DNA of 64,000 nucleotides from Endozoicomonas elysicola (GTDB taxonomy: Bacteria; Pseudomonadota; Gammaproteobacteria; Pseudomonadales; Endozoicomonadaceae): NCBI RefSeq assembly GCF_000710775.1, contig NZ_JOJP01000001.1:2705547-2769546 (forward strand), written 5' to 3'. Position numbers and translations under genes: made by a program. Shown one piece after another: positions 1 through 7,504 of the stretch. The notes beneath the pieces are model-generated. The model was not told the origin of the DNA. It did no database searches and saw nothing but the letters and a program-made list of their open reading frames with translations. The stretch's first letter is position 1. Every line of letters begins with the position of its first letter.

Positions 1-1
1 T

Positions 2-277
2 GAATCCGCCTATAAAGACAACCTCCATTACAAACGGTATTACAAGAAAGCCACGTCCTTCTCAGGCAAGAACTACCAGCTCTATATTGGTAATCTCCTG
101 TCGGCCTGTGCAAGAAAAGGGCTGAAATTCAAAAGGGTGCTCAGGGAGCTACAGGGGAGCGTAATCTGGGACGATATTGCTCAGCACTACGAGAAAAAGA
201 ATACGACCGAAAATCAGCTGATTGAAAGACTGCGGGAGTCTTACCAAGAAAGAATACTGCTGGGGTACAGCATATAA
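2..277 (+). CDS. Rep replication initiator of element E1, C-terminal 91 residues (cut by window edge)
   Basis: The reading frame enters from the left edge and ends in TAA at 275-277. The 91 residues are almost identical to the C-terminus of the complete Rep at 16216-17523, differing by only about one residue (ILLGYSI versus ILMGYSI). It is therefore the end of the replication initiator of the leftmost element E1, whose integrase and start lie outside the window. It is followed directly by a terminator and the convergent 75-aa ORF, as in E3. The near identity to the E3 copy suggests recent duplication or recombination between the two elements. Confidence 0.85.
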   Translation, partial: ESAYKDNLHYKRYYKKATSFSGKNYQLYIGNLLSACARKGLKFKRVLRELQGSVIWDDIAQHYEKKNTTENQLIERLRESYQERILLGYSI

Positions 278-285
278 AGACAAAA

Positions 286-318
286 AACAGAAAGGGGATA
301 AACCCCCATCTGTTATTT
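286..318. terminator. Bidirectional terminator between rep and the 75-aa ORF (E1)
   Basis: Stem AACAGA plus GGGG pairs with CCCC plus TCTGTT around an ATAAA loop. A-rich and T-rich flanks lie on either side, so it can serve both converging genes. The same hairpin is at 17533-17563 in E3. Confidence 0.7.
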
Positions 319-540
319 CTTGGTAGAGCGAGTCGGTTGCTCCAATGAGGACTGATTTTTCAGGAAGCTGTGAAGGATTTCCAGAATGGTTACCAGTTCT
401 TCAACTTCGGAATTATAACTCTCGCGGATCACCTTGGTGGTGTATTGGCTCAGTTCTGCGATTTCATGACGCTTGGTTTCAAGCTGGTTTTTGGTCAGAT
501 GTATCAGGGTGCAGAGCATTGAGTTAGTGAGTGTTTTCAT
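313..540 (-). CDS. Conserved 75-aa element protein, copy 1 (unknown function)
   Basis: A 75-residue protein starting MKTLTNSMLCTLIHL, mostly helical and charged with no membrane segment. I do not recognise the family. It is believable as a gene because three copies in this window (here, 11817-12044 and 17558-17785) keep start, length and frame. The E2 copy has diverged at many positions but mostly by conservative substitutions. It always lies on the minus strand after rep and before the main cargo, converging on rep, which suggests a backbone role such as regulation or copy control. Confidence 0.7.
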   Translation of the reverse strand: MKTLTNSMLCTLIHLTKNQLETKRHEIAELSQYTTKVIRESYNSEVEELVTILEILHSFLKNQSSLEQPTRSTKK

Positions 541-1253
541 GATGTCTTACCTCGTTTGCTGAATGTAATTTGTCCAGGAACGACAGGTAAGGACGTGTCC
601 AAAAAATGTTTTGTCCGTAGAGGCAACAGATTTATTGGACTAAGTCTGGTGTTGTTCAAAATTACCGGTATTCAGCAGGAGGTAGGCATTCAGAATAAAC
701 CTGACGTATAGACTCAAACTCCTGAACATAGTCCGGACTGAGGTTGAGCCAGTAAATGGAAACGCGGTGCAAAGCCTGTATTGCCAAGTGATGAGCTATA
801 AGTAGAAGACGATGGAAGAATAGTGAAGGTTATCTTTAATTCTAACGCTTTAACTGATACTTTAGTCCGGTTTTCATAGGTAACGGTTAACACCATCGAA
901 AAATATTTCATCACAAAAATTGTTGTTGAGCTATTTCATACCCTGCTCCCTGATGTCAGTAAAAGGCAGAAGAACAAGTGATGGACGGTAGTGTGCCTGA
1001 TGGTCACCACTCTCAATCAGCTGTATGAGCATACAGTTATAATAAGAAATCGGTGATTTTGGTGAATTTCCAGAGTATATAGTGCACCCACAATTCTCGA
1101 TTAATACTAATTCTCGCCTTGTCAGAACATGGCAAGTAAGGCTCAATTAAGTATTGTATAAAAAATCGATAAATTTTAATCAGTTGAAAGTTGCAAAGAG
1201 AACTCATTCGTGCGGATGTTCAAAGTAAAAAGCGGAATTCGCACTAAAAAGCG
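541..1253. other. Conserved non-coding platform upstream of the E1 cassette array
   Basis: About 0.7 kb with no convincing gene. It is homologous along its length to 17786-18580 in E3. A minus-strand stretch at about 664-850 looks like decayed coding sequence, since the E3 copy has an in-frame stop at the matching place. The segment contains a LexA-boxed promoter at 1021-1043 and ends at the attI-like point 1253. It occupies the place that an integron integrase gene plus attI would take, but no IntI motif can be read from it. Confidence 0.6.
1021..1043 (+). promoter_or_regulatory. LexA (SOS) box with perfect -10, reading toward the cassettes (E1)
   Basis: CTGTATGAGCATACAG (1021-1036) is a perfect palindromic SOS box of the CTGT-N8-ACAG type. 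It is followed at once by TATAAT (1038-1043), the same layout as the E. coli recA promoter. The host's own umuDC box (51880-51895) has the same consensus, so host LexA should recognise it. Transcription would run right into the cassette array about 200 bp downstream. E3 carries the equivalent at 18265-18287. Confidence 0.75.
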
Positions 1254-1260
1254 TTATGCA
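1247..1260 (+). other. attI-like recombination point, start of E1 cassette 1
   Basis: G/TTATGC with the crossover after G1253. Sequence to the left matches E3 up to its own G/TTA at 18580, while sequence to the right is unrelated. That is the pattern expected when different cassettes insert at the same attI site. The 5' TTATGC is the complement of the R'' box GCATAAC at the end of the same cassette (2643-2649). Confidence 0.7.
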
Positions 1261-1292
1261 CATAGAGTGTTTAATCAGGATTTTGGCATTAA

Positions 1293-2636
1293 ATGAGTTA
1301 TTTGAAAAGAAAAACGGGAAGAAATAGTCAAATCGATTCACTTCCAAATTACACTGCCGCTGGTTCTTATTGTTTTTTTAGCCAGTGTATCGAATTAAAC
1401 GATTTAGAAAAAAAAGACTTATTGGCATTTACAGATACTAGTAAATCTATAGATGAGAACCATCAAGCAATTCTTAAATTTGGTCCTTTGCTAAATCATG
1501 AAGTTAAACACTGGTATGACGCTCATTCAACGCTATGGGGGCTGAGGTTTCTAAGCGATATTTACCATTGCAGAAATGATCTTTATGAAGCGGAGAAAAG
1601 TGGCATATCGACAGAGTTGCCACATTTTTACCGGCAGTTAGAACTGTTTGATAAAGTGCAATATATTAAATTCCCTAAATATTATTCAACTGCGAACCCA
1701 AAAGCTAATACATCAGCACCTTGGAAGTATAATTATTCAGCAGGAATAATGTTTAATAAATATGGAAAACCAACTGATAGAAACATATTTTTTACAAGGT
1801 TTGCAAATAACAACGGGGAGTTGATTGCTAGGGTTCCTTTTAGTCTTTGTTCGCTCTTGGAATCTTCGGCTGTTGCTCAAGAGCTTAACGCTAAAGTAAG
1901 GGTCATAGGTCTTATCGAAGATCCCGTTTATAGAAAAATAGAAAGTAACAAACTATTAAAAGAAATGATGGCAGACTTGTATAACGAGAATCTAGTTGAG
2001 TATTCAGTGGTAGCACATAAAATATCAAATTCGTTTACTATTTCTGATGCATTAGAAGCTTATAATATTGCAGCTAAGCTAACTCGATTAATACTAAACC
2101 TACCTGATGACATAATAATGTCATTAAAACCTAAAGATATGTTAAACGCTAATTTTGAACATTTTATTGCACCGTATGAAAATGCATTGAAATATGTTGA
2201 CCATGGAGCCATATTTTCACTTCTTGTGGACTCTCTACATAGTGAATATCAATTAAAAGGGGTTCAGGTAACTAGTGATAATTTAGAGCAGTTATTAGCT
2301 GAATCTTTTAAAAAGCATCTTAATTTAACGCTATTGGAAGTGTTTGAAAGGTCAAAGGAAGAATTGAAAAAAATATGCTCTCCAGTTGGTTTCGATTTAG
2401 ATAAAGAGCATATTGATTCATTGTTTGAAGTAGGAATTAAACTACATAATGACTTTGGTCTCATTGGTAGTCATTATATTAACCTTGATGAAAGTTTAGT
2501 TCCTGACTTTGTTCTTGGTGATGGGAGTTTTGTAAGTCAGCAGGGAGAAAGTCAAGAAGATTTTGAAAATAGATATTTTCAATTAACTGGTTATTTTGAT
2601 TATCTATCAGATTTTTCAAAGGCGTGCATTGTTTAA
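1293..2636 (+). CDS. Cassette-borne 447-aa protein with HEXXH motif (putative metallopeptidase)
   Basis: First cassette gene of E1. The 447-aa soluble protein has HEVKH at residues 69-73, followed by WYDAHSTLWG. That HEXXH motif would fit a zinc metallopeptidase, but I cannot identify the family or the third zinc ligand, so the enzymatic call is tentative. No signal peptide or membrane segment is apparent. It starts at ATG 1293, about 40 bp inside the cassette, and ends 6 bp before its attC, the compact arrangement typical of cassettes. The gene is much richer in A+T than rep. Functional link to defence is inferred only from the neighbours. Confidence 0.8.
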   Translation: MSYLKRKTGRNSQIDSLPNYTAAGSYCFFSQCIELNDLEKKDLLAFTDTSKSIDENHQAILKFGPLLNHEVKHWYDAHSTLWGLRFLSDIYHCRNDLYEAEKSGISTELPHFYRQLELFDKVQYIKFPKYYSTANPKANTSAPWKYNYSAGIMFNKYGKPTDRNIFFTRFANNNGELIARVPFSLCSLLESSAVAQELNAKVRVIGLIEDPVYRKIESNKLLKEMMADLYNENLVEYSVVAHKISNSFTISDALEAYNIAAKLTRLILNLPDDIIMSLKPKDMLNANFEHFIAPYENALKYVDHGAIFSLLVDSLHSEYQLKGVQVTSDNLEQLLAESFKKHLNLTLLEVFERSKEELKKICSPVGFDLDKEHIDSLFEVGIKLHNDFGLIGSHYINLDESLVPDFVLGDGSFVSQQGESQEDFENRYFQLTGYFDYLSDFSKACIV

Positions 2637-2642
2637 AATAGT

Positions 2643-2742
2643 GCATAACAATGCCTTGAAGCGGAACAAAAACAGTTGGCTTTGTTTTGTACCTCAACAA
2701 GTATAGCCAACTGTTTTTGTTCCGCTTAAGGCGGCGTTAGCA
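2643..2742 (+). other. attC site 1 (end of E1 cassette 1)
   Basis: R'' GCATAAC (2643-2649) and R' GTTAGCA (2736-2742) enclose a long inverted repeat. Its perfect 22-bp inner arms lie at 2659-2680 and 2706-2727. An extra base in TTGAAGC opposite TTAAGC is the extrahelical base typical of attC bottom strands. Crossover is at G2736/T2737. Confidence 0.9.
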
Positions 2743-2771
2743 ATCAGGAAAAGTTAAAATAGAGGCATACA

Positions 2772-3590
2772 TTGAAAAGTATTTTCTTAGAGACTGTCAA
2801 AGAGAATTACTACTATGAACTTGAAACTAGAAACTCAATATTTGGTAGGTTGCAGCTAAATCTTGCTGTTTATACAGTTTTTTTTGCAGTTATTGCCTAT
2901 ATGGTAAGGGTTGTAGACTATAAATCAGATACTGCCTTGATTTTACTTTTTTACTTTTTCACTTTGTTTTGCTTATACCTGGTCTCAATTTCGTCATTCT
3001 TTTCGTACAAGACACTAACAAGAATGGAGTACAAGCTTATTCCTTCAGCAGACAGACTAAATGAAAAATATAAATCATTTGCTGAGTACGAAAAGGAAAT
3101 GGTTCAATACAATAAAGACCATAATCAGAATTTTCCTGTGCCATGTCGTGAAGATAAAATGAGTGAGTACTTATTAAACTCCTATTCCATTTGCGCCACA
3201 CACAACTCAGATATTAATGAAAAAAGAAGACAGTGGAATCAAAAGGCACTGGTATTTCTAGTTCTATCTAGCATTCCTTTAGCAATTGCAGCTTCCATAT
3301 TTGCAATTTGTGATTTAGATGCATCCTCTCCTAGAAAGGAATTCGCTATACAGAATGTATCTCAGAACAGCAAACTAAATGAAATCAATAAAACCTTGCT
3401 TGAAATAGGCAAGAAAATCGAACCGTCACAGTACATCGAGGAGTCAATTATGTGTGACGAAGAAAATGTTAAAGTACCACCACCACCACCTGTAAGCCCA
3501 TCAACTAAGGGGGAAAGTGTGTATTCAACCGAGGATATAGATTCTCAAGATGTTGTAATTCCAAATGAAGATGGGGGAAATGATAGCTAA
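2772..3590 (+). CDS. Cassette-borne membrane protein with proline-rich tail, 272 aa
   Basis: Second cassette gene, TTG start. Hydrophobic segments at about residues 28-48, 54-75 and 157-177 flank a charged region. The C-terminal tail holds a PPPPPP run and many acidic residues. The pattern of a paired N-terminal hairpin plus a later helix recalls membrane effectors found beside defence genes (SLATT-like), but no sequence motif proves this. The stop codon overlaps the R'' box of the following attC, as often seen in integron cassettes. Its partner, if any, is unknown. Confidence 0.75.
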   Translation: MKSIFLETVKENYYYELETRNSIFGRLQLNLAVYTVFFAVIAYMVRVVDYKSDTALILLFYFFTLFCLYLVSISSFFSYKTLTRMEYKLIPSADRLNEKYKSFAEYEKEMVQYNKDHNQNFPVPCREDKMSEYLLNSYSICATHNSDINEKRRQWNQKALVFLVLSSIPLAIAASIFAICDLDASSPRKEFAIQNVSQNSKLNEINKTLLEIGKKIEPSQYIEESIMCDEENVKVPPPPPVSPSTKGESVYSTEDIDSQDVVIPNEDGGNDS

Positions 3591-3710
3591 CAATCTGTTT
3601 AAGAGTGATTCGAAACGCATGGCATTTTTACTATGCGTTGCATTTAGTGTTTAAGGTAGTGTGGGGGAGCTTTGGTATTGCGTTGTTCACACCTTAACAG
3701 GGCGTTAGCC
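3585..3710 (+). other. attC site 2 (end of E1 cassette 2)
   Basis: R'' AGCTAAC (3585-3591) and R' GTTAGCC (3704-3710) are complementary. CTGTTTAAG at the left pairs with CTTAACAG at the right with one extra T. A central hairpin CGCATGGCA/CTATGCG is present. Crossover is at G3704/T3705. The R'' complement GTTAGCT matches the cassette's 5' TTAGC. Confidence 0.85.
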
Positions 3711-3717
3711 TTTCGAG

Positions 3718-4698
3718 TTGCCCACGAATACTGGACACTTCATTGGATCTAACAATAGGTGTCTACTTTTCGTGGGTAACACTACTCTCAATTGTCAAGG
3801 GCAAACATCAACATTTATAATTAAATTTATGGATAATATTGCAAGATCAGTTTTAAGGGACAAAATTAAAAGTCTCAAAGCAACGTATTTTCAAGATGGC
3901 CTAGATAAAATATTCTTAGTGATCTATGAAGATAGATTCACAAGGATAAAGCAAAAGCATGATCAAGGCTCAGACGGAATAATTGATAACAATACGATAA
4001 TTGCAGCCTATGCTCCAGAGAATTATTCACTTAGTGATTTTAAGAAAAAAGTTGGAAGTGATTACAAATCTTATGAAGAAAATTGGATCAAAACACATCC
4101 TTGCTGGATGGTAGTTACAAACTTAGAACTTTTGTCTTCAATGCAAAAGTATGTAGATGGCTTAAAATCAAACTCCAAAACTTTATGCATAGAAGGAATA
4201 GTAGAGCTAATAAGAAAGCAAACATGGTCAAAAATAAATTTAATTTTTCAATCCTTAGATATACCTGCGCATTATTTATCAAATGATGTGGTTGGCACTG
4301 TAATTGAAGACCTAATTAATGTAAGCGATAACGAAACTAAAATAGCGCCTTACCAGAAACCAATATATATTGAGGAAAAGGCTGAAATTAATCTAAGTGA
4401 TGAAGAGTATGATGCATTTATTGATGAGTATGAAGAATTTTTACAGTTGTTTTCATTGATGAAAAATATAATACAAAACCAAGAACCAAAATCCATACAG
4501 GCATTGAGAACAAAGATTAGAAATACTTTTAATTCGACTAAAGGAGAGTTCTCGTCTCGTTTAAACACGACATGTGAGATACTAGCAAGCCAAAAGTATA
4601 ATGACGACTACTATATGTATCATATGAGAGCTGTTCTTTTTTACTTCTTTGAGCAGTGCTTATTTGGAAAAAGAACAAGTGAGGAAAAAAGGGTATGA
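3718..4698 (+). CDS. ABC-3C-type defence system, first component (326 aa)
   Basis: First gene of a three-gene operon whose layout matches the ABC three-component (ABC-3C) anti-phage systems: a variable protein, a small middle component, then a coiled-coil ABC ATPase. This 326-aa protein has no clear catalytic motif. Its C-terminal ~100 residues are helical (ending HMRAVLFYFFEQCLFG), the expected place of the conserved ABC-3C C-terminal domain. The family is inferred from context more than from motifs. The start is uncertain: TTG at 3718 lies 14 bp inside the cassette but lacks a ribosome site, and ATG at 3829 is an alternative giving 289 aa. It overlaps the next gene by 4 bp. Confidence 0.75.
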   Translation: MPTNTGHFIGSNNRCLLFVGNTTLNCQGQTSTFIIKFMDNIARSVLRDKIKSLKATYFQDGLDKIFLVIYEDRFTRIKQKHDQGSDGIIDNNTIIAAYAPENYSLSDFKKKVGSDYKSYEENWIKTHPCWMVVTNLELLSSMQKYVDGLKSNSKTLCIEGIVELIRKQTWSKINLIFQSLDIPAHYLSNDVVGTVIEDLINVSDNETKIAPYQKPIYIEEKAEINLSDEEYDAFIDEYEEFLQLFSLMKNIIQNQEPKSIQALRTKIRNTFNSTKGEFSSRLNTTCEILASQKYNDDYYMYHMRAVLFYFFEQCLFGKRTSEEKRV

Positions 4699-4931
4699 TC
4701 AATGCCCATATTGAAATGAATCTTAATGACCACATGGTGGTTATTGCAACGTATATCCTTGAAATACTGAAGTCAAAGCAAGGTGAAAGTGTGACTGAAA
4801 CTCTTATGAGAGAGTTTTTATCAAAAAATGATTCATATACTCCTGACCAATTCTTTGATTCTTTAACTCTATTATATTCTTTAGGCTTTATAGATATGCA
4901 AGAATATAAGGTTGTAGCCAACTATGTTTAA
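4695..4931 (+). CDS. ABC-3C-type middle component (78 aa)
   Basis: A 78-aa helical protein encoded between the first component and the ATPase, overlapping both (ATGA at 4695-4698 and 8 bp at 4924-4931). Tight coupling implies stoichiometric translation. Size and position match the small middle components of ABC-3C systems, which are thought to link the effector to the ATPase. The sequence has a winged-helix feel (ETLMREFLSKNDSYTPDQF then LYSLGFI), but no motif is decisive. Confidence 0.75.
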   Translation: MINAHIEMNLNDHMVVIATYILEILKSKQGESVTETLMREFLSKNDSYTPDQFFDSLTLLYSLGFIDMQEYKVVANYV

Positions 4932-6693
4932 ATTAAAATCGTTAAATTCTGAAACAAATCTGTTTAAAGAAGTAGAGTTTAGAGATGGCTTAAATATTAT
5001 TCTTGGTGAGTATACACATCAAGATAAGGATATTAATGGAATAGGTAAAACAACAGTAGTCAAATTGATTGACTATTGTTTATTAGCTGATGGACCGAAA
5101 GCTGCTTTTTTTAGTGAGAAGTACAGTTTTTTAAAGAATCACACAGTAACACTCGAATTTAAACTAAATGAAGTAAGCTATAGAATAAAAAGAGACTTTA
5201 AAAATAAAAAAATAGCCTATTTTTCAGAATCAGTAAAGCCTTACGTTGAGTATGATGAAGCTGACCTGAAACTTATATTATTTCGAATATGTACTTTAAA
5301 TGATATGTATTCAGGTGTTTTTGATCTTTCATGGTTTAGAACAATCATGAGTTTTTTCATACAAGATGATCACTCATTTCTTGCAAGAGATGCAAAAGAT
5401 GTAATTAAGTTTATTTCTGTCGGCAAGAGGAAGTCAGAATTATTATTTCTAAATATGTATTTACTAGGTATTAATAATTCAAACATATGGAAGTTTGATC
5501 AGTCTAAAGTTGAATTAAAGCAGTTTCAATCAGACCAGACTAGAGTAAGAAAACAAATAACAGAGAGCTCAAATAAATCTGTTGGAGCATTCAGAGCTGA
5601 AGTTGATGATATAGAAAGAAAAATATCAAGTTTTGAAGAAAGTCTAGATCGATTTGAATTTGGTTCCAGTTACTCTGTTGCTGAAGAGGAAATCAGTGTT
5701 CTGAGTAAGGAAATAACAGAGCTAAACAAAGATTATATCACAATCTCAAAAAAACTTAATGACATTAAGGCGAGCTTAAAAATATCACTTGATGTTGATG
5801 TAGATAGAATAACCAATCTCTATGGTGAGTTAAGCCTTCAGTTTTCGGATTTTATAAAAAAAGAATTTGATGAAGTTATACAATTTAGAGAAGATCTTGT
5901 AGCAAATCGAAGTCTATTTCTCAGTAAAAGAGAAAGTGATTATACAAGAAAGCTAAGTAGTATAAAGGAGAAAATAATTTCGTTGGAGTCAAGACGAGGC
6001 CTGCTTTACAAAAGGTTGGACGAACAAAATGCTTTCGACTCTATAAAGTCAGCATACAAAACGCTTCTAGAAGAAAAATCTTCACTTGATTCGAAAAATG
6101 GATATTTAATTCAGCTTGATAATATTGAGTTAAATATTGCCGAAAAAAGAAATGAAACCACTGGAATTGTAGCTGACATTGTAAAAGAGAAAAATCAAAT
6201 TACTCAGCAGCTTGAATCTGCTAAGAAAATTTTTCTTGATATTGTAGATAATTCAGTAGACACCATAGATACTGATGTAAAGCCTCATTTAAGTTTTGAT
6301 GCACGATCACATGCAAGCAGTCCTATCAATGTATCTATTGAAGTTCCCAGAAGTAGTTCTCTAGGAAAAGGAAGATTTAAAATACTTGCGTACGACCTAG
6401 CATTATTTCTCAATTCTTGCCTCGCTCAGAGATCACTGCCTAAGTTCCTGATTCATGATGGTGTTTTTCATGGCATATCACATAAAACAAGAATTAATTT
6501 GTTGAATTATCTAGATGAAAAATTAATTTCAATGGGAAATGTTCAATATATAATAACCCTCAATGAAGACGAAATAACCTTTCCAGATGAAGAGATAGAG
6601 AAAGCGAAACTTAACTTTAATCTTGAAGACCGAGCGATAATAAGGCTTGAGGACTCTCCAAGTAGCATGCTTTTCGGAACAGAATTTGGGTAA
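4924..6693 (+). CDS. ABC-3C-type coiled-coil ATPase, DUF2326-like (589 aa)
   Basis: An SMC/Rad50-like ATPase. The Walker A core NGIGKTT is at residues 38-44. The centre (about 190-440) is rich in coiled coil. The C-terminal lobe carries the Walker B-type segment FLIHDGVFHGI near residue 507, followed by YIITLNEDEI. This layout is that of DUF2326 ATPases in ABC-3C systems, where the ATPase is thought to sense invading DNA or its processing and license the effector. It is the last gene of the operon. Its stop codon lies 3 bp before an R'' box that marks the end of the cassette. Confidence 0.85.
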   Translation: MFKLKSLNSETNLFKEVEFRDGLNIILGEYTHQDKDINGIGKTTVVKLIDYCLLADGPKAAFFSEKYSFLKNHTVTLEFKLNEVSYRIKRDFKNKKIAYFSESVKPYVEYDEADLKLILFRICTLNDMYSGVFDLSWFRTIMSFFIQDDHSFLARDAKDVIKFISVGKRKSELLFLNMYLLGINNSNIWKFDQSKVELKQFQSDQTRVRKQITESSNKSVGAFRAEVDDIERKISSFEESLDRFEFGSSYSVAEEEISVLSKEITELNKDYITISKKLNDIKASLKISLDVDVDRITNLYGELSLQFSDFIKKEFDEVIQFREDLVANRSLFLSKRESDYTRKLSSIKEKIISLESRRGLLYKRLDEQNAFDSIKSAYKTLLEEKSSLDSKNGYLIQLDNIELNIAEKRNETTGIVADIVKEKNQITQQLESAKKIFLDIVDNSVDTIDTDVKPHLSFDARSHASSPINVSIEVPRSSSLGKGRFKILAYDLALFLNSCLAQRSLPKFLIHDGVFHGISHKTRINLLNYLDEKLISMGNVQYIITLNEDEITFPDEEIEKAKLNFNLEDRAIIRLEDSPSSMLFGTEFG

Positions 6694-6696
6694 GAG

Positions 6697-6795
6697 AGCT
6701 AACAAATATTTCCAGTACGTTCCGGGGCTTCGCCCCTCCATCCTGATCTTCCCCCGTTTTAGTGGACACCTAAATCCAACTTGAACGGGGGCATC
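6697..6795 (+). other. Truncated attC at the end of the ABC-3C cassette, then IS-like scrap
   Basis: AGCTAAC (6697-6703) is an R'' box whose complement matches the 5' end of the same cassette (TTAGCC at 3705). No matching R' follows, so the attC is broken. Next come a small hairpin (GGGGCTTCGCCCC) and CCCCCGTTTTAGTGGACACC, closed by AACGGGGG. The latter looks like an insertion-sequence end, though I cannot assign the family. Confidence 0.55.
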
Positions 6796-6825
6796 TGTCT
6801 ACATAGGCGAATCAATGATTATTGA

Positions 6826-6887
6826 AGTGTCCAAAAAGTGTCCACCAAACTGACCAATAACCACTTTTAATAACCCAAATGGACACT
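6826..6887. other. Integrase arm-type sites at the right end of E1
   Basis: Two direct copies of AGTGTCCA (6826-6833, 6837-6844) and one inverted copy (6880-6887). The block is nearly identical to 20253-20313 at the right end of E3. Confidence 0.6.
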
Positions 6888-6944
6888 TTTTACTATTACG
6901 GATTGCTTTAACCTATTGATATTTAACGAGTCCTTGCTTTGTTG

Positions 6945-6974
6945 CAAGGATTCGAATCCCTCCCTCACCGCCAT
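6945..6974 (+). repeat. att site: tRNA-Ser 3' end repeat 1 (E1/E2 junction)
   Basis: TTCGAATCCCTCCCTCACCG followed by CCA is the T-loop, T-stem 3' strand and acceptor stem 3' strand of a tRNA-Ser. The same string is at 14196-14222 and 20372-20401. Only this 3' part is present; the rest of a tRNA is absent, so it is an attachment-site duplicate and not a functional tRNA gene. The intact tRNA-Ser should lie left of the window. Confidence 0.85.
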
Positions 6975-7050
6975 TATCCCTTCTGTAAGTTCCTGATTTC
7001 CTTTTCTAAAATAGCTCATTTTTACGACCATTGTCTTTTTCTGTCAACGA

Positions 7051-7059
7051 AGTGTCGAC
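7051..7059 (+). other. Candidate arm-type site of the E2 integrase (left end)
   Basis: AGTGTCGAC, the same word that appears in both orientations at the right end of E2 (14074-14094). It differs from the AGTGTCCA word of E1 and E3. E4 has a decayed version (AGTATCGAC) at the equivalent place. Confidence 0.4.
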
Positions 7060-7233
7060 GGCGAAAAAATACCCTTGTTTTCTCGGCTTAAAAGCATGCT
7101 TCTGCCTTAATTCTCTGATATCTCGAAATACCAGAAACTCATTTCTATCATCTCTGGTTAAGCCTGATAGAGTGCGTCTCACTGTAATATTCAGTACCTG
7201 AAAGCCGATAGTAATATCGCTGGATTTCATGAA

Positions 7234-7488
7234 ATGGATATTACAATGACACCCAAATGTGAGTATTACCCGATCTGCCCATTTTTTACGGACAGTCTGG
7301 TTTCAGGTATGCCGTCCACTGCGAAGCTGCTTAAAGAGAAATATTGCTGTGATGGCTACAGTAAGTGTGCTCGATATCAAGTAATGGTTGAAGCTGGTGA
7401 ACAATATATTGAAGACAGCCTCTTTCCAAACCATGAAGAAAAAGCTCAGGCTATCATCGCTAGAGTTAAGAGCGAAAAGGGGAGCTGA
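7234..7488 (+). CDS. Small cysteine-rich protein, 84 aa (E2 copy)
   Basis: An 84-aa protein with cysteines at positions 9, 15, 38, 39 and 45 in a pattern CEYYPICPFF and YCCDGYSKCARY. A second copy at 20664-20918 keeps all five cysteines and most of the sequence, so it is a real gene. The pattern suggests a metal or Fe-S ligand set, but the function is unknown to me. It lies between the att site and the convergent integrase, an unusual place for a gene. E3 lacks it. Confidence 0.65.
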   Translation: MDITMTPKCEYYPICPFFTDSLVSGMPSTAKLLKEKYCCDGYSKCARYQVMVEAGEQYIEDSLFPNHEEKAQAIIARVKSEKGS

Positions 7489-7504
7489 GGCTCTGGTTTC
7501 ATAA

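Noticed and set aside
714-1146. Two minus-strand ORFs in the E1 platform
   Set aside because: The homologous E3 region has stops and frame changes at the same places, so neither is conserved as protein. No IntI motif is readable.
6945-6974. tRNA-Ser gene
   Set aside because: Only the T-loop and acceptor 3' strand are present at this and the two other copies. D-arm, anticodon arm and acceptor 5' strand are absent.
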